In this document: positions 51,239-62,935 of the stretch, piece after piece
How positions within the stretch are numbered: position 1 is the first letter of the stretch
How the letters are laid out: every line of letters begins with the position of its first letter
Assembly (NCBI GenBank): GCA_028564675.1
Contig: JAOVVO010000317.1
Location: 23,996 to 87,995, forward strand
DNA: 64,000 nucleotides
Source: Onchocerca lupi
Lineage: Eukaryota > Nematoda > Chromadorea > Rhabditida > Onchocercidae
Direction of reading: 5' to 3'
The notes under the pieces: model-generated
Databases searched by the model: none
What the model saw: only the letters and a program-made list of their open reading frames with translations
What the model was told of the DNA's origin: nothing
Program-made: the position numbers and the translations under genes

Positions 51239-51772
51239 AATGAATGCAAACCTGTTGGGCTAATTGTGTTTTTTTAATATGTATCTGTGATTGAAGAAGC
51301 CGTAAAGCAGATGGAAGACCTGAAATGCTTCTTGCGAATGAATCGACGACAGATATAAGCATATTACAGCAGGAGAAAAAAACGCTACAATTTATGAAAA
51401 ACAGGTCAACCGCTAAAGAAGCTAATGTCCGATAAATATTCCGGAAAATAGCGAGAAATTCTAGGGGAACACCTAGCAACATGGAATCTCATTTATCTTA
51501 TAGCAGCTTTATTTCTATCAAGTAGAATGTATTATGGAGGAAAAAGAAATCTTAAGGTGCAACAGCAATGAGTTTACAGACTGATCTTACCCAGAAAGAG
51601 CGAAGAGAAAAAAGAGTAAAATGTTTTTTATAAAAGAGAATAAAGACACAGGAATAACTGATTTCAGTTAATTTAATTGGAAAAAAAAAAAAAAAAAACC
51701 TTTTTTAGATGAGCGACCATCGTCTCCCTTTTCATGGACCGGATCTTCCCCGAATATATCGTAAAGCGACAT
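48836..51772 (-). CDS. rbm-17: RBM17/SPF45 splicing factor (G-patch plus UHM)
   Basis: SPF45 acts in 3' splice-site recognition in the second step of splicing and binds ULM peptides of SF1, U2AF and SF3B1. Nine exons close in phase to 374 residues (human 401): 51772-51700, 51319-51252, 51108-50968, 50877-50738, 50624-50411, 50117-50006, 49898-49792, 49517-49419, 49006-48836. Starts MSLYDIFGED (human MSLYDDLGVE). Also seen: LRLLQSQIHIKKTQLAQQ; VVDLSAKNRPSK; VEDEYNPTAPTDY; a charged helix (RRAKEKIAKEIAERLNR); TAGAAIAPP; G-patch at about 195-245 (MSKFGYKEGAGLGRSGQGMS); and the C-terminal UHM with LLLRNMVGPDEID, SDDEAVRIFVEF and NGRFFGGRSIKASFYD, where the R-x-F tripeptide is conserved as RFF. 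Several introns have long poly-T tracts at the 3' splice site. Confidence 0.95.
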
Positions 51773-53556
51773 GTTCTTGAAAAAACTTGATTGAACACGT
51801 GAAAAGAGTGCTTATTTTTCTTCTCAGAATTATTTTTTCTGTCAATCAGTCGAAAATTTCGTAAACCAACATGTTCTTGAGAAATTTTCTGAAAAAAGCA
51901 TCTGAAAAATGTTACATGTTCGTCAGAAAATAATGAGAATCAGAAATAACCAAACGTCTTTTTGAATAAGTAAAAAAGACGAAGTAAATAACGAAGTAAA
52001 TAATGATACCAATAATTGGTCTATTGAATCGATTTTTTATATTTAACACGAATAGTATGAAGAGTAAGAATCCCATATAAAAACTTTTTCAACCGGAACT
52101 CCTTCTTTCTTCTTTCAAGTTAAGAAAGACGTCACCGAACACGTAAGTGATTTATGTTCCTGTTGATGATGATCAGCTTATGATCATCACACCGTGTAAT
52201 TTCAAGACTTTCGAAAGTCTTCGCTTTTATTCACCATGAAGAGACGGATAACTAAAGTGAACAAGTCACATTAAATAAGGTATCTACTGGCGAGAAATTC
52301 GCTTGAAAGAAGTAAAAGTTAGGAAATCCTTGCCTAAAGAAAACATAAGACATTGAAGTGAGACTCTCGAGGAAGATTCCAAAATTCTTTTCGTATATTT
52401 TAAAAAGAAATCGCTTGCAACTCTTCGACCAAAAATTATGATAGACCATGAACCATGAGTAAATATAATTAAACCCATGACCATGAGATAAACCCATGAG
52501 TAAATATAATTAATTCATCTATTATATTTACATCAATTGATAAATTCACTTATTTCGTCAGGAAAAACATATATAGGAGATAAAAAAGGAACAGATACTA
52601 AGGTAATTCAAATTCAACTGAAAAACTCGGACTGCCATTTTCTCACAATGTTGGACAAGTCATCAAATACCACACACATCATAATGCGGCCGGACGAAAA
52701 GAATCGGAATAGTTCATGACGAAGTTCATCATCAAAGGTTATTGTGGGTTGTTCACTGGGTTTCGGATACCGTGAGTATTCACAGGGGAATATTATCGCG
52801 GATCCTCCTCATGACAACAAATTCACTTACTGTTACAGCTTTTGAATAATTCGAAAAGAGGTTAAAGATCAGATGGGAATTGCACACCACAACAGAAGCA
52901 CTATTTCTCCATGATTTTTATTTCCATTTACAACATAGCATTACAAAACGCGAAGCATACAACAGCTACACATTAGGGTAAATGATTTTCCTATTCCGGA
53001 CTACTTATTAATTTACATGTTAGTTGATTAGTCATCGTATTCAAATTATTGTCACATTAATTAATCAAAGCAATTTCAATGTCCATATTGTCTTAATTTC
53101 TCTTTATTTCTTGCAAATTTAGTTTCATCCACATCAAAAAATGGGAAAAGACTAATTGACTGGTTTTCCAGATTAGGAAATTAGCCATGCTTGACATTAT
53201 CTTGCTCGAACCATCTTGTAGTCTCCGAGGTTTTCTATTATTTGCAGAAATGCAAATTTGTGTTGATTCCCGTTATTCTCATTTTCGAAGTCTTATCAAA
53301 AAACTGGTAACATCATCAAAATTAATGGAAGTTTTTAATGTTTATGCTTTGTGACAAACTGTCTTCTTATTTTTTGCCTTTCGCATCTTGTCTTATATGC
53401 ATCTTCAAGTCTGGTGAGTCGTTGCTTGAAATCTGAAGACATATTCTGCAAAATGGTTTAGTATAAATCTGCAGTTATTTTAGTTTTTATGAAAATGTCG
53501 CGATGACCAAAAAAGGAGGGTGAATAGCGATCATTGGCATAAGGAGAGTTACACAT
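51773..53556. other. Intergenic, no gene seen
   Basis: Spacer between the 5' end of RBM17 and the 3' end of the CNG channel gene. No gene was found. A 22-base near repeat (20 of 22 matching) lies at about 51758-51779 and 51856-51877, the first copy covering the RBM17 start codon. A 20-base direct repeat is listed separately. Confidence 0.45.
52453..52513. repeat. Short direct repeat, two perfect 20-base copies
   Basis: The bases CCATGAGTAAATATAATTAA occur at 52453-52472 and again at 52494-52513, separated by 21 bases that themselves contain two further CCATGA words. It looks like a local tandem duplication with no coding consequence. Confidence 0.8.
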
Positions 53557-56500
53557 TCACCCGGAAGACGAAGACGAATAGTGATCATTATCGTATGAAT
53601 TAAGTTGATCAAGATGATTAGACACCATATTGATAAGGCTTACATCAAACGCTTCGTACAGTTGATTAATTTTCTCATTGAGTGCTTTAGTTGACTTCTC
53701 AATTCCGTCAAGCTGTTCCTCCAATATTGAAGTGCTTCCATAAACTTTCTCTTCATTAGCTGTTGTGTTATCCCAACAATCGTCGTTCCGAAGCATCTTT
53801 ATCGCTGAAGATTTTCTTTTTTTTTTTTTTTTTTTTTTTAATGTTAATTACATGATTATTTTCTGCTTTGCAAGAAAAGGGAACCAAGGAAGATGATTTA
53901 TTATAATCTGTCAAAAAGATCTTCCAACCTTTCTTTATCAAATTTTGTCGTGCTAGAGGATATTCTTGCAAGACATCGTTTACGTCTTCCTGACGTAGAA
54001 TGTAAACATCGGTGTATCCAATCGAACGAATCGCCACGCTATGCTTGTGACCACCAGGCTTTCCGGATAAATTGAGGATGGCTAATTGCCCAAAAACTGC
54101 GCCTTCTTTTAAAATTCCAAGGACAATCTTGCCATCATCACTAACACAGTTCAGCTGTCCACGTTTTACAATATACATTTCCTATGGAAATACTATCAGT
54201 TAGTTATTTAAAAAAGCTAATATTTCATGAGAACTTTTAGTTGTGGGACGCTCTGATATCATTTTAAAATATTGTATTTCTGACAAGACAGATTTTAGTG
54301 TAATGACCATACTCGGGCCAATTCGCCACGACGACAGATGTAGTCATTTGGACTGAAAAGCTGGAATTTCAATCGTAGAATAAGCTCGAAGAGTAATCCT
54401 TGTTCACAGTCCTAAATGGGAATATTTTTATAATTTTTTACACCAAAACATCATCAGGATTAGCACCAGTGGATTAAATGATGGCAACGAAATTTCCAGA
54501 AGAAACTCTCAATAATTTTCGACAAGTTTATTTTCATTTTTTTTTATTTTTTCTGAAGAGAGAAATACGCTTTTAGTTACCTGAAGTAATTCGACATGTT
54601 GCAAAGTAACCATATGTAAATGTACCGCCAACTGACCATGCAACTTTCGAGGTAACCCTTCGAGAAGCGCCTGAAATCACTTGCACAAAATATGTCGAAA
54701 TTTGGAAAATCATTTTAACAAGCAAAAACTGAGAGAAATCATTACACTTTCGTCTTTGAAAATTCTTTGGTCATGGATATAGTTGCAACAATTCAGGACT
54801 CGCTTCTGAATATCTGAGTTCACCTTTCTAAATATCAAACATATATACAATTCAGATATTTTCATATGCAAGTTCTGGTCATAAAGACCATCTAATTTTG
54901 GAACTTTTGACAAAAAGCACCTATAATTCATGTAAAATTTAATGCCATCCAGAATCTTTTGAAATTCAGATTTTTCTTTGTTCATTGTTGATATAATACT
55001 TCCGACGGAGCCAATAATTACGGCAAAAATTAGCAAACCAATTAGCGTATCGATAACTTCAAGTGCATCTTCGAGTGAACTCATTGGATAAGGCTAAAAG
55101 TCATCTTGAATCTGTTATTCTGGATGGATTTCTTATAAGCGGCAATGTTCTTGACGTGAATAAAATTCATTCTTTGAATAAAGGTTTAATTCAGATTTGA
55201 AAAAAAAAAAAGATGAAAAATAACAAAATTGTGATCCTAAAATACTTGAGTTAGGCTACCAATCGGAAATTTAATCTTAATCAACTAAGATACGGTACTT
55301 TTATTTCATTTTTTGTGTTTCAGTACTACGTATTTAGACATCACAAGCCTCGCGTCTTGATGAACTGTTTCAGGTCAAATAGAACGGAAGAAATGAGTCC
55401 AAAATCAAAATGTAGTGAAAACCTGTTGTCCTTTCGTTGTCAATGTCAGTGATGACCAATAAATTGATAAAGCATATTCCTTACTGAAGTTTGGAAATGT
55501 CAATTTTTTTGACCTGAAATTCATAAATTTTGGATTGTTGTAAGTTAATCAATTCTTAAAAACCATTTATGCTTCACTTGGCCAGCAGTATTGCTAAAAA
55601 GCTAATAAAAAGAAATACATCATATACCTGTTTCTCCAATATTCCATCATTTCATCAATATATTCAAGGCGATTGTTTACATTTTTACCCGTCTCATTGA
55701 AACTGCAGTTTGTTGAATCACTTAATAGTGGGAATGTATTACATTTCGGGATGACTGGATCCGCTATTTTCGTATAAGTGAATTGCCATGCGTTACGATC
55801 ATCATCTGAATCCTTTATTCTGGATACCGTAGCACTTGGATTAATCAACAAGTATTTCAAGCAATTATTCTATGAATTCATAATTTGATTTTTCCAATAT
55901 TATTAAATGTACTTGAATAGAATTTCGAAATGATGAAATGGATAAACATACTGTGAATGCCGCTAATAACACTAATTAGGAAATATGCAGCAGCGTTCCA
56001 ATGAAATAACACAACACATGTCATTATGAGGACGAATATTTTGAATGCATTTGGCCAATTTGTACGGATTTCAGTACGATCAATGAAATAATTGAAGCGA
56101 TACGATTTTAGCAAACGATTAAGGCGTACCAACGATATATCATCATTATAAATTAATATAAAATCAAATGGAAATATGCTACCAATATCCAACCAAAAGC
56201 TATAACTGAAATATCAGAATTTCAATTCAGAGTTCAAATCATAATCATATTTCTACAATTACCAAGTACTTTTCTGATATTGATTGCAGTATGCACCTCC
56301 AGGTGATAACATAATTGCATATCAAATGCTACTGTGCATCAGTTTGATTAGGGAAAGCAATAATACTAGCTGTCAAACGTAGAGTTTCATTTATTGGATT
56401 TATTGGGGATTAATATGATTTTTTATGAATTCTTCGTTTTTATTATTTCTCATATTTTTAAATTTTTAATTTTTAATTGTTTGATTTTATTTCTCTTTCA

Positions 56501-57971
56501 TTATTTATATTTTATTTTGTTTTTTAAGTAGTTTTTCAAAGTATTTTTAAGTCCTCATTCTCGTCAAACAAATATTAATGAAGCATCGATCAGAATGAGA
56601 CTTTTTTAATATGTTTATATGGTGTTATGGTATAAAGCGATGCTCAGGTATGTTGAAAAGTCGCCAATCGCATATAACTTATTTAATTGCCAAAAATACA
56701 CTTATAACCTATTTAATCATGAAATACGTTTGTAAATTCTATTTTGGCCCTAAACATGAGCTTCCCTCAACAATGACGAAAAACTCTTGTGGATACTGCT
56801 TCATGGAAACATTTTAATATCTTATACCGCATACTACTCTTGTTATATGATTCACTAAATGAATATTGAAGAAAACAACTTTTCTTTCAGAAAAGAAATC
56901 CCCTAGCTCGTACTAAAGGCAAAACTTACCTATGAAAATATCTCCTGGCTTGAACCTCCAAGTTCTCAGCAGCTATACCATCATGAAGATAACCTGTAAT
57001 AAGTTTCACTCTCCAGCAATATGAAAACATCTGTTCTGTACAAATAGATATGATTTTAGTCGTAAATATTTTCGATCAGAATAATTCGAAAACTGAAGCT
57101 CTGATTGATCGGAATCGATTGCATTAAGACTTACAACTTCATACTTTATCTAATTAAAACTTACTAATTCGTGTTTGTATGAATATATCAATTAAAAATA
57201 TGATGTCGGTAATGAAATTACAAGTTAGCCAATAGTAAAAGTAATAGGTGTAAATTTCTCTGTAAACAAATATCACAACCATAAGCAAATTATAAAAGCA
57301 GCCCACGCAAACAAGTGTCGTCCAATAATACAACAAAGATGATGTCGGCTTTATCGTAAAGAATAACATTCTTCTGCAAAGGTAATTTCAGGTAATCCTT
57401 ATATTAATTATGTTAATTAATGATTTAAGGGTCTTACTTCAGTAATTTAATAAAAGTGATTACTTCCGTGGAATCTATAATTTTCCCCTCAATATTGACA
57501 ACTTAGATATTAAATAGATTTGTTTGACTTGACTTGTGCTATTGCAAATCTCTTTTTAAAGGCTTTTATGTGGTTGTGCCCATCAGGAAATTTGTTACAT
57601 TCCATGACTTGATAATTTCAAATATTCCATTTTTTGAGATTTAGATTTTAGATTTGTTTAGATCATTCTTGTATCTCTTTTTTTTTTTTAAGATGCGAAG
57701 ACCTCTGTATTGTAACATTTTGAAGATTTTAAAAATGAAACAAAATAAAAGTTGATAAATTTAATGAAAACATGCAGAAAACGATACTTTGCTTTGTTTT
57801 TGAACTTATCAATAAAACGATCATCTTTTGCGGACATCTCATTAGTCATAGTGGGTATCATTGTTAACGCATTTACCATATCCTTCACATTCACCAGTAT
57901 AGTTTTCGTTTTCTTATTTAAGGTTTTGATCCAATTACGGATGACGTCCAGTTCAAAAATTTTTTTGCCTC
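53557..57971 (-). CDS. Cyclic-nucleotide-gated channel subunit with atypical pore and binding pocket
   Basis: CNG channels are tetrameric cation channels of sensory neurons; nematodes have TAX-4, TAX-2, CNG-1/2/3 and CHE-6. Exons: 57971-57788 (5' partial), 57373-57165, 56993-56930, 56205-55952, 55805-55628, 55513-55423, 55093-54921, 54827-54746, 54670-54581, 54411-54313, 54181-53929, 53804-53557 (about 640 residues). S1-S2: YYWTTLVCVGCFYNLLMVVI. S4: LVRLNRLLKSYRFNYFIDR. S5: VVLFHWNAAAYFL. A long Cys/Asn-rich S5-pore loop follows. Pore: YALSIYWSSLTLTTKGQQPY, where relatives have TTIGE-P. S6: LIGLLIFAVIIGSVGSIIS. C-linker YRKVNSDIQKRVL. Nucleotide-binding domain: GLLFELILRLKFQLFSPNDY, EMYIVKRG and FGQLAILN. 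The C-terminal helix EEQLDGIEKSTKALNEKINQ is probably a coiled coil. The first exon has no ATG before its acceptor, so upstream exons are missing. The start of the 55805 exon is the least certain junction. Confidence 0.9.
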
Positions 57972-59260
57972 CTGCCAATAGAATTATTTATTTGGAATTG
58001 TTTGGGGTAATAGAAGATCGTCATTATTTTTTTTACAAAACATATACTTCTGGTTTGAAAGTTTTACCATGAGAAGCCGTTGAGAAAATGAAATGAAAGG
58101 TAGAATTTAAATTTAAAATAATCCATCCACACCCCGCCTTCTTTTACTATTTTTTATATCACTTTAGATTAAATGACAGAAATTATATATCAATAACTTT
58201 CGTGATTTAAATAAACGAACCATAATAGTGGTAGCGATCTCATCCAACTTCATGATCTCATAATCATCATATCAATGAGCCTTTAAGCAAGAACTGAATT
58301 CCTGCGCATTCGATGCTGATACTTCGGTTCGCATAGCAACTGTTACATTTATCTGACAAAACTTTGTTTATCAATTCCATCTAACTTGAAAGCAGTTGCA
58401 CAAAAAAAAAAAAAATGAATATATCTTAGATGAATGCTCCTTTCAAATATTTCTCACTTTATAATCAGCAATAGTCATCTTTCGTTTCTGTGTTAATAAG
58501 AAAGTTCATTAATTTAATCATTATTCAGTCAGTAATTTTAGCCGATAACAGCAGCAAAAAGCGCAAATGCAACACCCGAGATTTTTAGGTAGCTAAGACA
58601 AAAAAATTCAAAATATCTAGTGAAATTCAGGATATTAGTTTGAAATTAAATGACTGAATGAGAAGAGAGCAAATGTGAAGTTTATCTAATGGTTAGATAA
58701 CATGAATTAAATAGAAGCATCATCCTGTCACCCTGGAAACCATTTTAATTATCAACATCCTAAAGAAGCTTCTCAATCTTCTTTCGAAAAATATCGCAAT
58801 GTGTGCGAACGAAACAAAAAAAAAATCTCACGATAATTGACGATAATAATGTAATTTAAAATCATTTTGAGATTTCTTCAAATGTTGAGAGATAATTTAT
58901 TCCAAAATTATCTTCCATAAATCATTTTCACTTTATCATTAAAATGACTGACCAATATTTGAAAGTGCTCAAAAATTGACTTTATTCAAATCATTATAAA
59001 CTGTTCGGAATTTCCGAAATTTTTTTTTTTTGGATTTTGGTATATTAAAGAACAGATGATTGTAGGACACGCTGCATGCTAATGATTGATATACGCAGTT
59101 GCAAAATCTCGACTCATGTTTCCAACAGCACCACCAATTCATCGATTTGCAGAGTGTTTTGGGCGCACTGCGTTTCTTATTGCAGTTGAATGAATGCAGC
59201 AACCGCATCAACAAACAGCAGTGCATAGCAGTAGCAGTAGCAGTAGTAATTGTACTAGTA
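57972..59260. other. Spacer between divergent CNG and unknown genes
   Basis: No gene was resolved. Missing 5' exons of the CNG channel should lie here. At 59090-59230 a balanced-composition stretch is open on both strands: on -, SAPKTLCKSMNWWCCWKHES ends at a possible GTATAT donor, while on + it reads QFIDLQSVLGALRFLLQLNE. Neither connects in phase to a neighbour, so it stays uncalled. Confidence 0.35.
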
Positions 59261-59293
59261 ATAATAGATAGTTATAATATTAATAACAACAAA

Positions 59294-59333
<40 letters not shown>

Positions 59334-59390
59334 TGCAATAGTTGCGACAATTAATAATAATAATAAAAACAGTAGCAGTAGCAGTAATAG
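59228..59390. repeat. Trinucleotide microsatellites (AAT)n and (AGC/AGT)n
   Basis: A run of AGTAGC units (59228-59250) is followed by a block of AAT/AAC units at about 59276-59330, then AAT and AGCAGT units again to about 59390. This is simple sequence in a promoter-proximal spacer and will be length-variable. Confidence 0.85.
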
Positions 59391-59398
59391 TACTGGCT

Positions 59399-59406
59399 CT
59401 ATAAAT
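59399..59406 (+). promoter_or_regulatory. Candidate TATA element
   Basis: TATAAATA follows the microsatellite and precedes a GC-richer stretch (59440-59600) about 280 bases before the start codon at 59683. Position and sequence fit a core promoter for the downstream + gene, but nematode transcripts are often trans-spliced, so distance alone is weak evidence. Confidence 0.3.
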
Positions 59407-59682
59407 ACACATATTGGTAGTGTTCCTTACGATAAACGACGACGATCACTAGTCGCTCGTTCCTTGTGTAGCGCTGCTCATCGACCTCTTCCGCGCTACT
59501 GAATTTCTTCCTCTTCATTTCCAGAACTATATATATGAAACTGCAGCAGCGCTGCTGTGTGACACATACGTGAATGCTCTCGTCGTGCTTACTTTTCTGG
59601 ATTTTCGTCTAATTTAAATTTGAATCGTTTAGCCAATACTTCATCTTACTCAATTTCTTACTTAAGCCAAACAGCAACAACG

Positions 59683-61997
59683 ATGATGAAAAGTGCGCCA
59701 CCACCAATTTTAAAGTCTGTGGTCGAGAAATCAAGGTTTGATTTTCACTAATTACAATTAATTTTCATTAATTACTCTGACACCACTGCCAGATCTACAC
59801 AAGTTAGTGCTGTGGAGTGACGTGATATATTGGCGTGCTTGAACAGGTACCACAAGGTAAATAAAACAGTCTTTTCGTCATCTTACCTCAATATCTCAGC
59901 ATCTGTTTCTTTTTTTCAGCATATCATAACATGAAAGACATCCTCGCTTCCATAAATGCTTCAGTCTTTCCTCATATCTGTTAACCAACGTTACTTAAAG
60001 ACAAACTGATAAACTTCACGAATTGTTTTTAGTAATTTATTGATTCCGTATATGGTCATGTATTTCGTATTCAAATTGAGTGCCTTTGTAGATATGCACA
60101 AGATGAAATCCTCCAGTATGTGCAACTTTCTCCAGATGAGGATTATTGTATCCCATCAACAGCGAGATGCTTTCCGGAGCAGTATGTGCGATGGTATCCT
60201 CATTTATTACAGTTTTTTCTCATGTCCCAGTAATTAGAGCTTTTTGCATGCGAGGGATTCCTTAAAGTTGGCAAAATCTAAATTTATCAAAAAGTCAGTA
60301 GTGCTTTGTTAGTAATATTAATTTGCAACTGCAGAATGCTTGAATTCCATCACATCATATTTTGATGTTTTCATAATGCTAACTTCAATTATTATTCAAA
60401 CAGTTGCTAGTAGGAAATTTATTTCTTTTCTTTTTAAAAATTATAAACTTTTCTGTACATTTAATCCTTTAAAAGATTCCATAAATTCCGCTCTAAAAGC
60501 TCTCCATAAGATTTCATGGTCAGTTATCATTTTGTAGTCTGCTGTCATTTGAAGATCCACAAATGGACAAGATGTATCGGGAAACAAATGAGGCAATGTT
60601 CGAAGTATGTTCTGTGCATACTTTTCTTTGTTAAACATTTAGATGAGAAGGTTATAAATTGAGTATTTAAAATATGCAAAAGAAAACTACGATTTCCCAT
60701 AATAGTTCTTTCAGATAGATAAGTCACTGGAACAGATATTCAAAGGTTAATTTTTTTATTTTGAAACTGCTGCAATGAATGCTTCCTTATCATTCCAAAA
60801 GAAAAAATTTATTCGTATCCTCGACGCTTTTTAATGCTTTATTATAATAATTGACGCTTTACTATAATAACTTTGTTCATCAATTCTGATTTGAAAAAAC
60901 ATCTCATTAAACAAATCCATATTACAGCTATATGATTATCTGACTTTGAAATTAGAAGCAATGTTCAATGGAAAATCGGCATGTTGTTTCTATATATCTT
61001 AAATTATTGTTCATATTTTTATGATTTATGCATAAGTGAAATAGTTCACTATATTAGTTCTTCATTTTGTATGAGTATGGAAGCAGAGAAAGATTTATGT
61101 ACTCGCTTTGCATTTTCTAAAAAAATTGATTTTTGCAGCATTCATTTCCACAGTTATTCACAAAGGAATGGGAAAACCATTATACCTCGTTCTGTCCAGA
61201 GAATGATTTGAGAGAGCGACGGAGAAATGGTATTGATGTCGCAGAAATTGAAGAAGACCAAGTAAAAATTTTTTTTGTCAAGTCTTTGGTATCAGAAGAA
61301 CTTGTAAAGTATAATATTCTTCATATTAATTCTTTTGCAGTTTCAAGCAAAGACATCCGATGATCGAGTGAACAATAAAAAGGAGAAAAAAACGGAAGTA
61401 TGTTTGCTGAAACATCCGTTAAGTGTTACTGCCATTAAACATTGATTTATTTGAAGCGGTAGGCAAACTTAACGACTATTATCAGTTGCATTTAATTTTT
61501 CCTGAATAAAAGATTACATTCCTCTATTTTTACCGTTTAGATCTTTAGCAATCCTGTCAGCTGATAGTTTCAATTTCTTAAATATTAATATGCATATGGA
61601 TGTCCTACCTTTTTTGAAAAAAAAGAAATTTTGGTTTTGAAATCAAGCCATTCACTCCTAATATGACGCAGTTTCCTATAATTTTTTTCTTGACCTATTA
61701 TTTCAAAGGAATTGAATCTTAGAATTCAATTAACCATAAAATTCCCATTCAAAAAGTTTTGTTCTTGAAACGATGAATTCAGAAATAGATCGGGATAATT
61801 CAAGGAAAAACTGGTCTTGTTGTTCTATTAAGTAACTTATTACTTCATCACTTGGCCTTCTTTTATTGTACGAATTTGCATTGTAGATAATGCATTTTAT
61901 TGGTTGTTTTTAGGGCGAAGAAAAACGGGCACGGAAACGGATTCAACGCATCGATAAGATTGAGAAACCAAAGAAGATGAAGTGTGGTCGAGAATGA
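59683..61997 (+). CDS. Unknown protein with basic C-terminus, six exons
   Basis: Six exons close in phase to 173 residues: 59683-59735, 60092-60229, 60538-60604, 61139-61261, 61341-61397, 61914-61997. Every junction has GT-AG ends (for example AAG|GTTTGA, TTTGTAG|A, TTTGTAG|T, TTTTGCAG|C, TTTTGCAG|T, TTTTTAG|G). The protein starts MMKSAPPPILKSVVEKS, continues with RYAQDEILQYVQLSPDEDYC, ARCFPEQYVRWYPHLLQFF and LFTKEWENHYTSFCPENDL, then a charged stretch LRERRRNGIDVAEIEEDQ, and ends in lysine/arginine-rich sequence (EKRARKRIQRIDKIEKPKK) suggesting nuclear or nucleolar location. I do not recognise the family. Real coding status rests on six phase-consistent short exons with coding-like residues. 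Open frames on the opposite strand at 60441-60638 are shadows of exon 3. Confidence 0.68.
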
Positions 61998-62178
61998 AGC
62001 CGATTTTCCAAAAAAAAAAAAACTCATTATGTATGATCTTATTCAGCTTGTGCATTGCGTAATTCAGGTTTATAAATCATTCATGTCTGATGATGCAGTT
62101 GAACAAACAGAGTAGAAAAGATTACATTACGGAATTCCGATACATAAACATCAGAATCGTTTACATTAGAAGGCATTC
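61998..62178. other. 3' flank of the unknown gene
   Basis: Begins with an A run at 62011-62022 right after the stop; no AATAAA was seen. No gene is visible. Confidence 0.4.
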
Positions 62179-62442
62179 TCATCGGCACTTAATCGCTTTG
62201 ATTTCCAGCAATGGTTCTATTTGATCGGAAGTGATATTTTCAAGAGTTGGGTAACATTTTGTTATAGCATGCTGTACATTGTAAATATGCATAGCGCAAA
62301 GGAATCTCGTACTATAGTTCCAAGGATATTGAGACAGGAAATGGAACTCGTGCACATTATGAAGATTTGGAATGTTTGTATCCATGTCTGCAGGATTGCT
62401 CGTGAAGTTGTGCACCTCGGCATGTTCTAAATGAATATTTAG
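62179..62442 (-). CDS. Possible last exon of an N-glycosylated secreted or membrane protein
   Basis: A frame from an AG acceptor at about 62443 runs 87 codons to TGA at 62179-62181. It encodes three N-glycosylation sequons (NFT, NYS, NIT) and segments such as NVHEFHFLSQYPWNYSTRF and CYPTLENITSDQIEPLLEI, with spaced cysteines, which resembles an extracellular domain. However, the + strand of the same bases is also open (62204-62430, after a TTTCCAG acceptor: SDIFKSWVTFCYSMLYIVN), so the strand is not settled. The exon needs a phase-1 partner, which I could not find; the signal-anchor frame at 62936-63121 ends in phase 2. No family is recognised. Confidence 0.3.
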   Translation of the reverse strand, partial: LNIHLEHAEVHNFTSNPADMDTNIPNLHNVHEFHFLSQYPWNYSTRFLCAMHIYNVQHAITKCYPTLENITSDQIEPLLEIKAIKCR

Positions 62443-62935
62443 AAAGAAGTTTTGATCCAGGCCACTTATAATTTTTTTTATGTTAACGGTCTGCTCAATT
62501 TAAATCAAATTTATCCGAAGAAATTGAGGCGTGCAAATAATTCTCAGTATAGAGGGAAATCTATCAAAATAAATTTTACATCAGTTCGAATTAGATTATA
62601 AAAACGTATTTGAAAAAGCATATCTGCTCATCTAAAAGAACTTCATGTCTGTGAGATAGCGAATTGTTTTTGTTGAGTAAAATACCACGTCAAAAAGGCA
62701 GATAGAGAATGAATTTGACAATAAGTAGAGCTGTGTGGGTCTTGCACCATAATCCAGCAATAATTCAATTATTTACAACTCAGTTGCTAGCAGATATAGA
62801 GTAGATATATTCCTTGCTCCAAGAATAAATTAGATCGCAATTCATGCTTCTGCATTTCAAGAACTTTTCACACAAACAGAAATAGATTTTGATGATCTGT
62901 CAAGAATCTTTTAGTCCACGAAACTTTGAAATCGC

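Noticed and set aside
60040..60237. Plus frame starting MIPYMVMYF
   Set aside because: A different + frame of the same bases, entered at the TTTGTAG acceptor at 60085-60091, gives the coding-like RYAQDEILQYVQL and fits the phases of the exons on both sides.
60441..60638. Minus-strand frame with coding-like residues (TLPHLFPDTSCPFVDLQ) followed by an AATAAA
   Set aside because: It overlaps the 60538-60604 exon of the + gene, which joins its neighbours in phase with canonical splice sites on both sides; the minus frame is its shadow.
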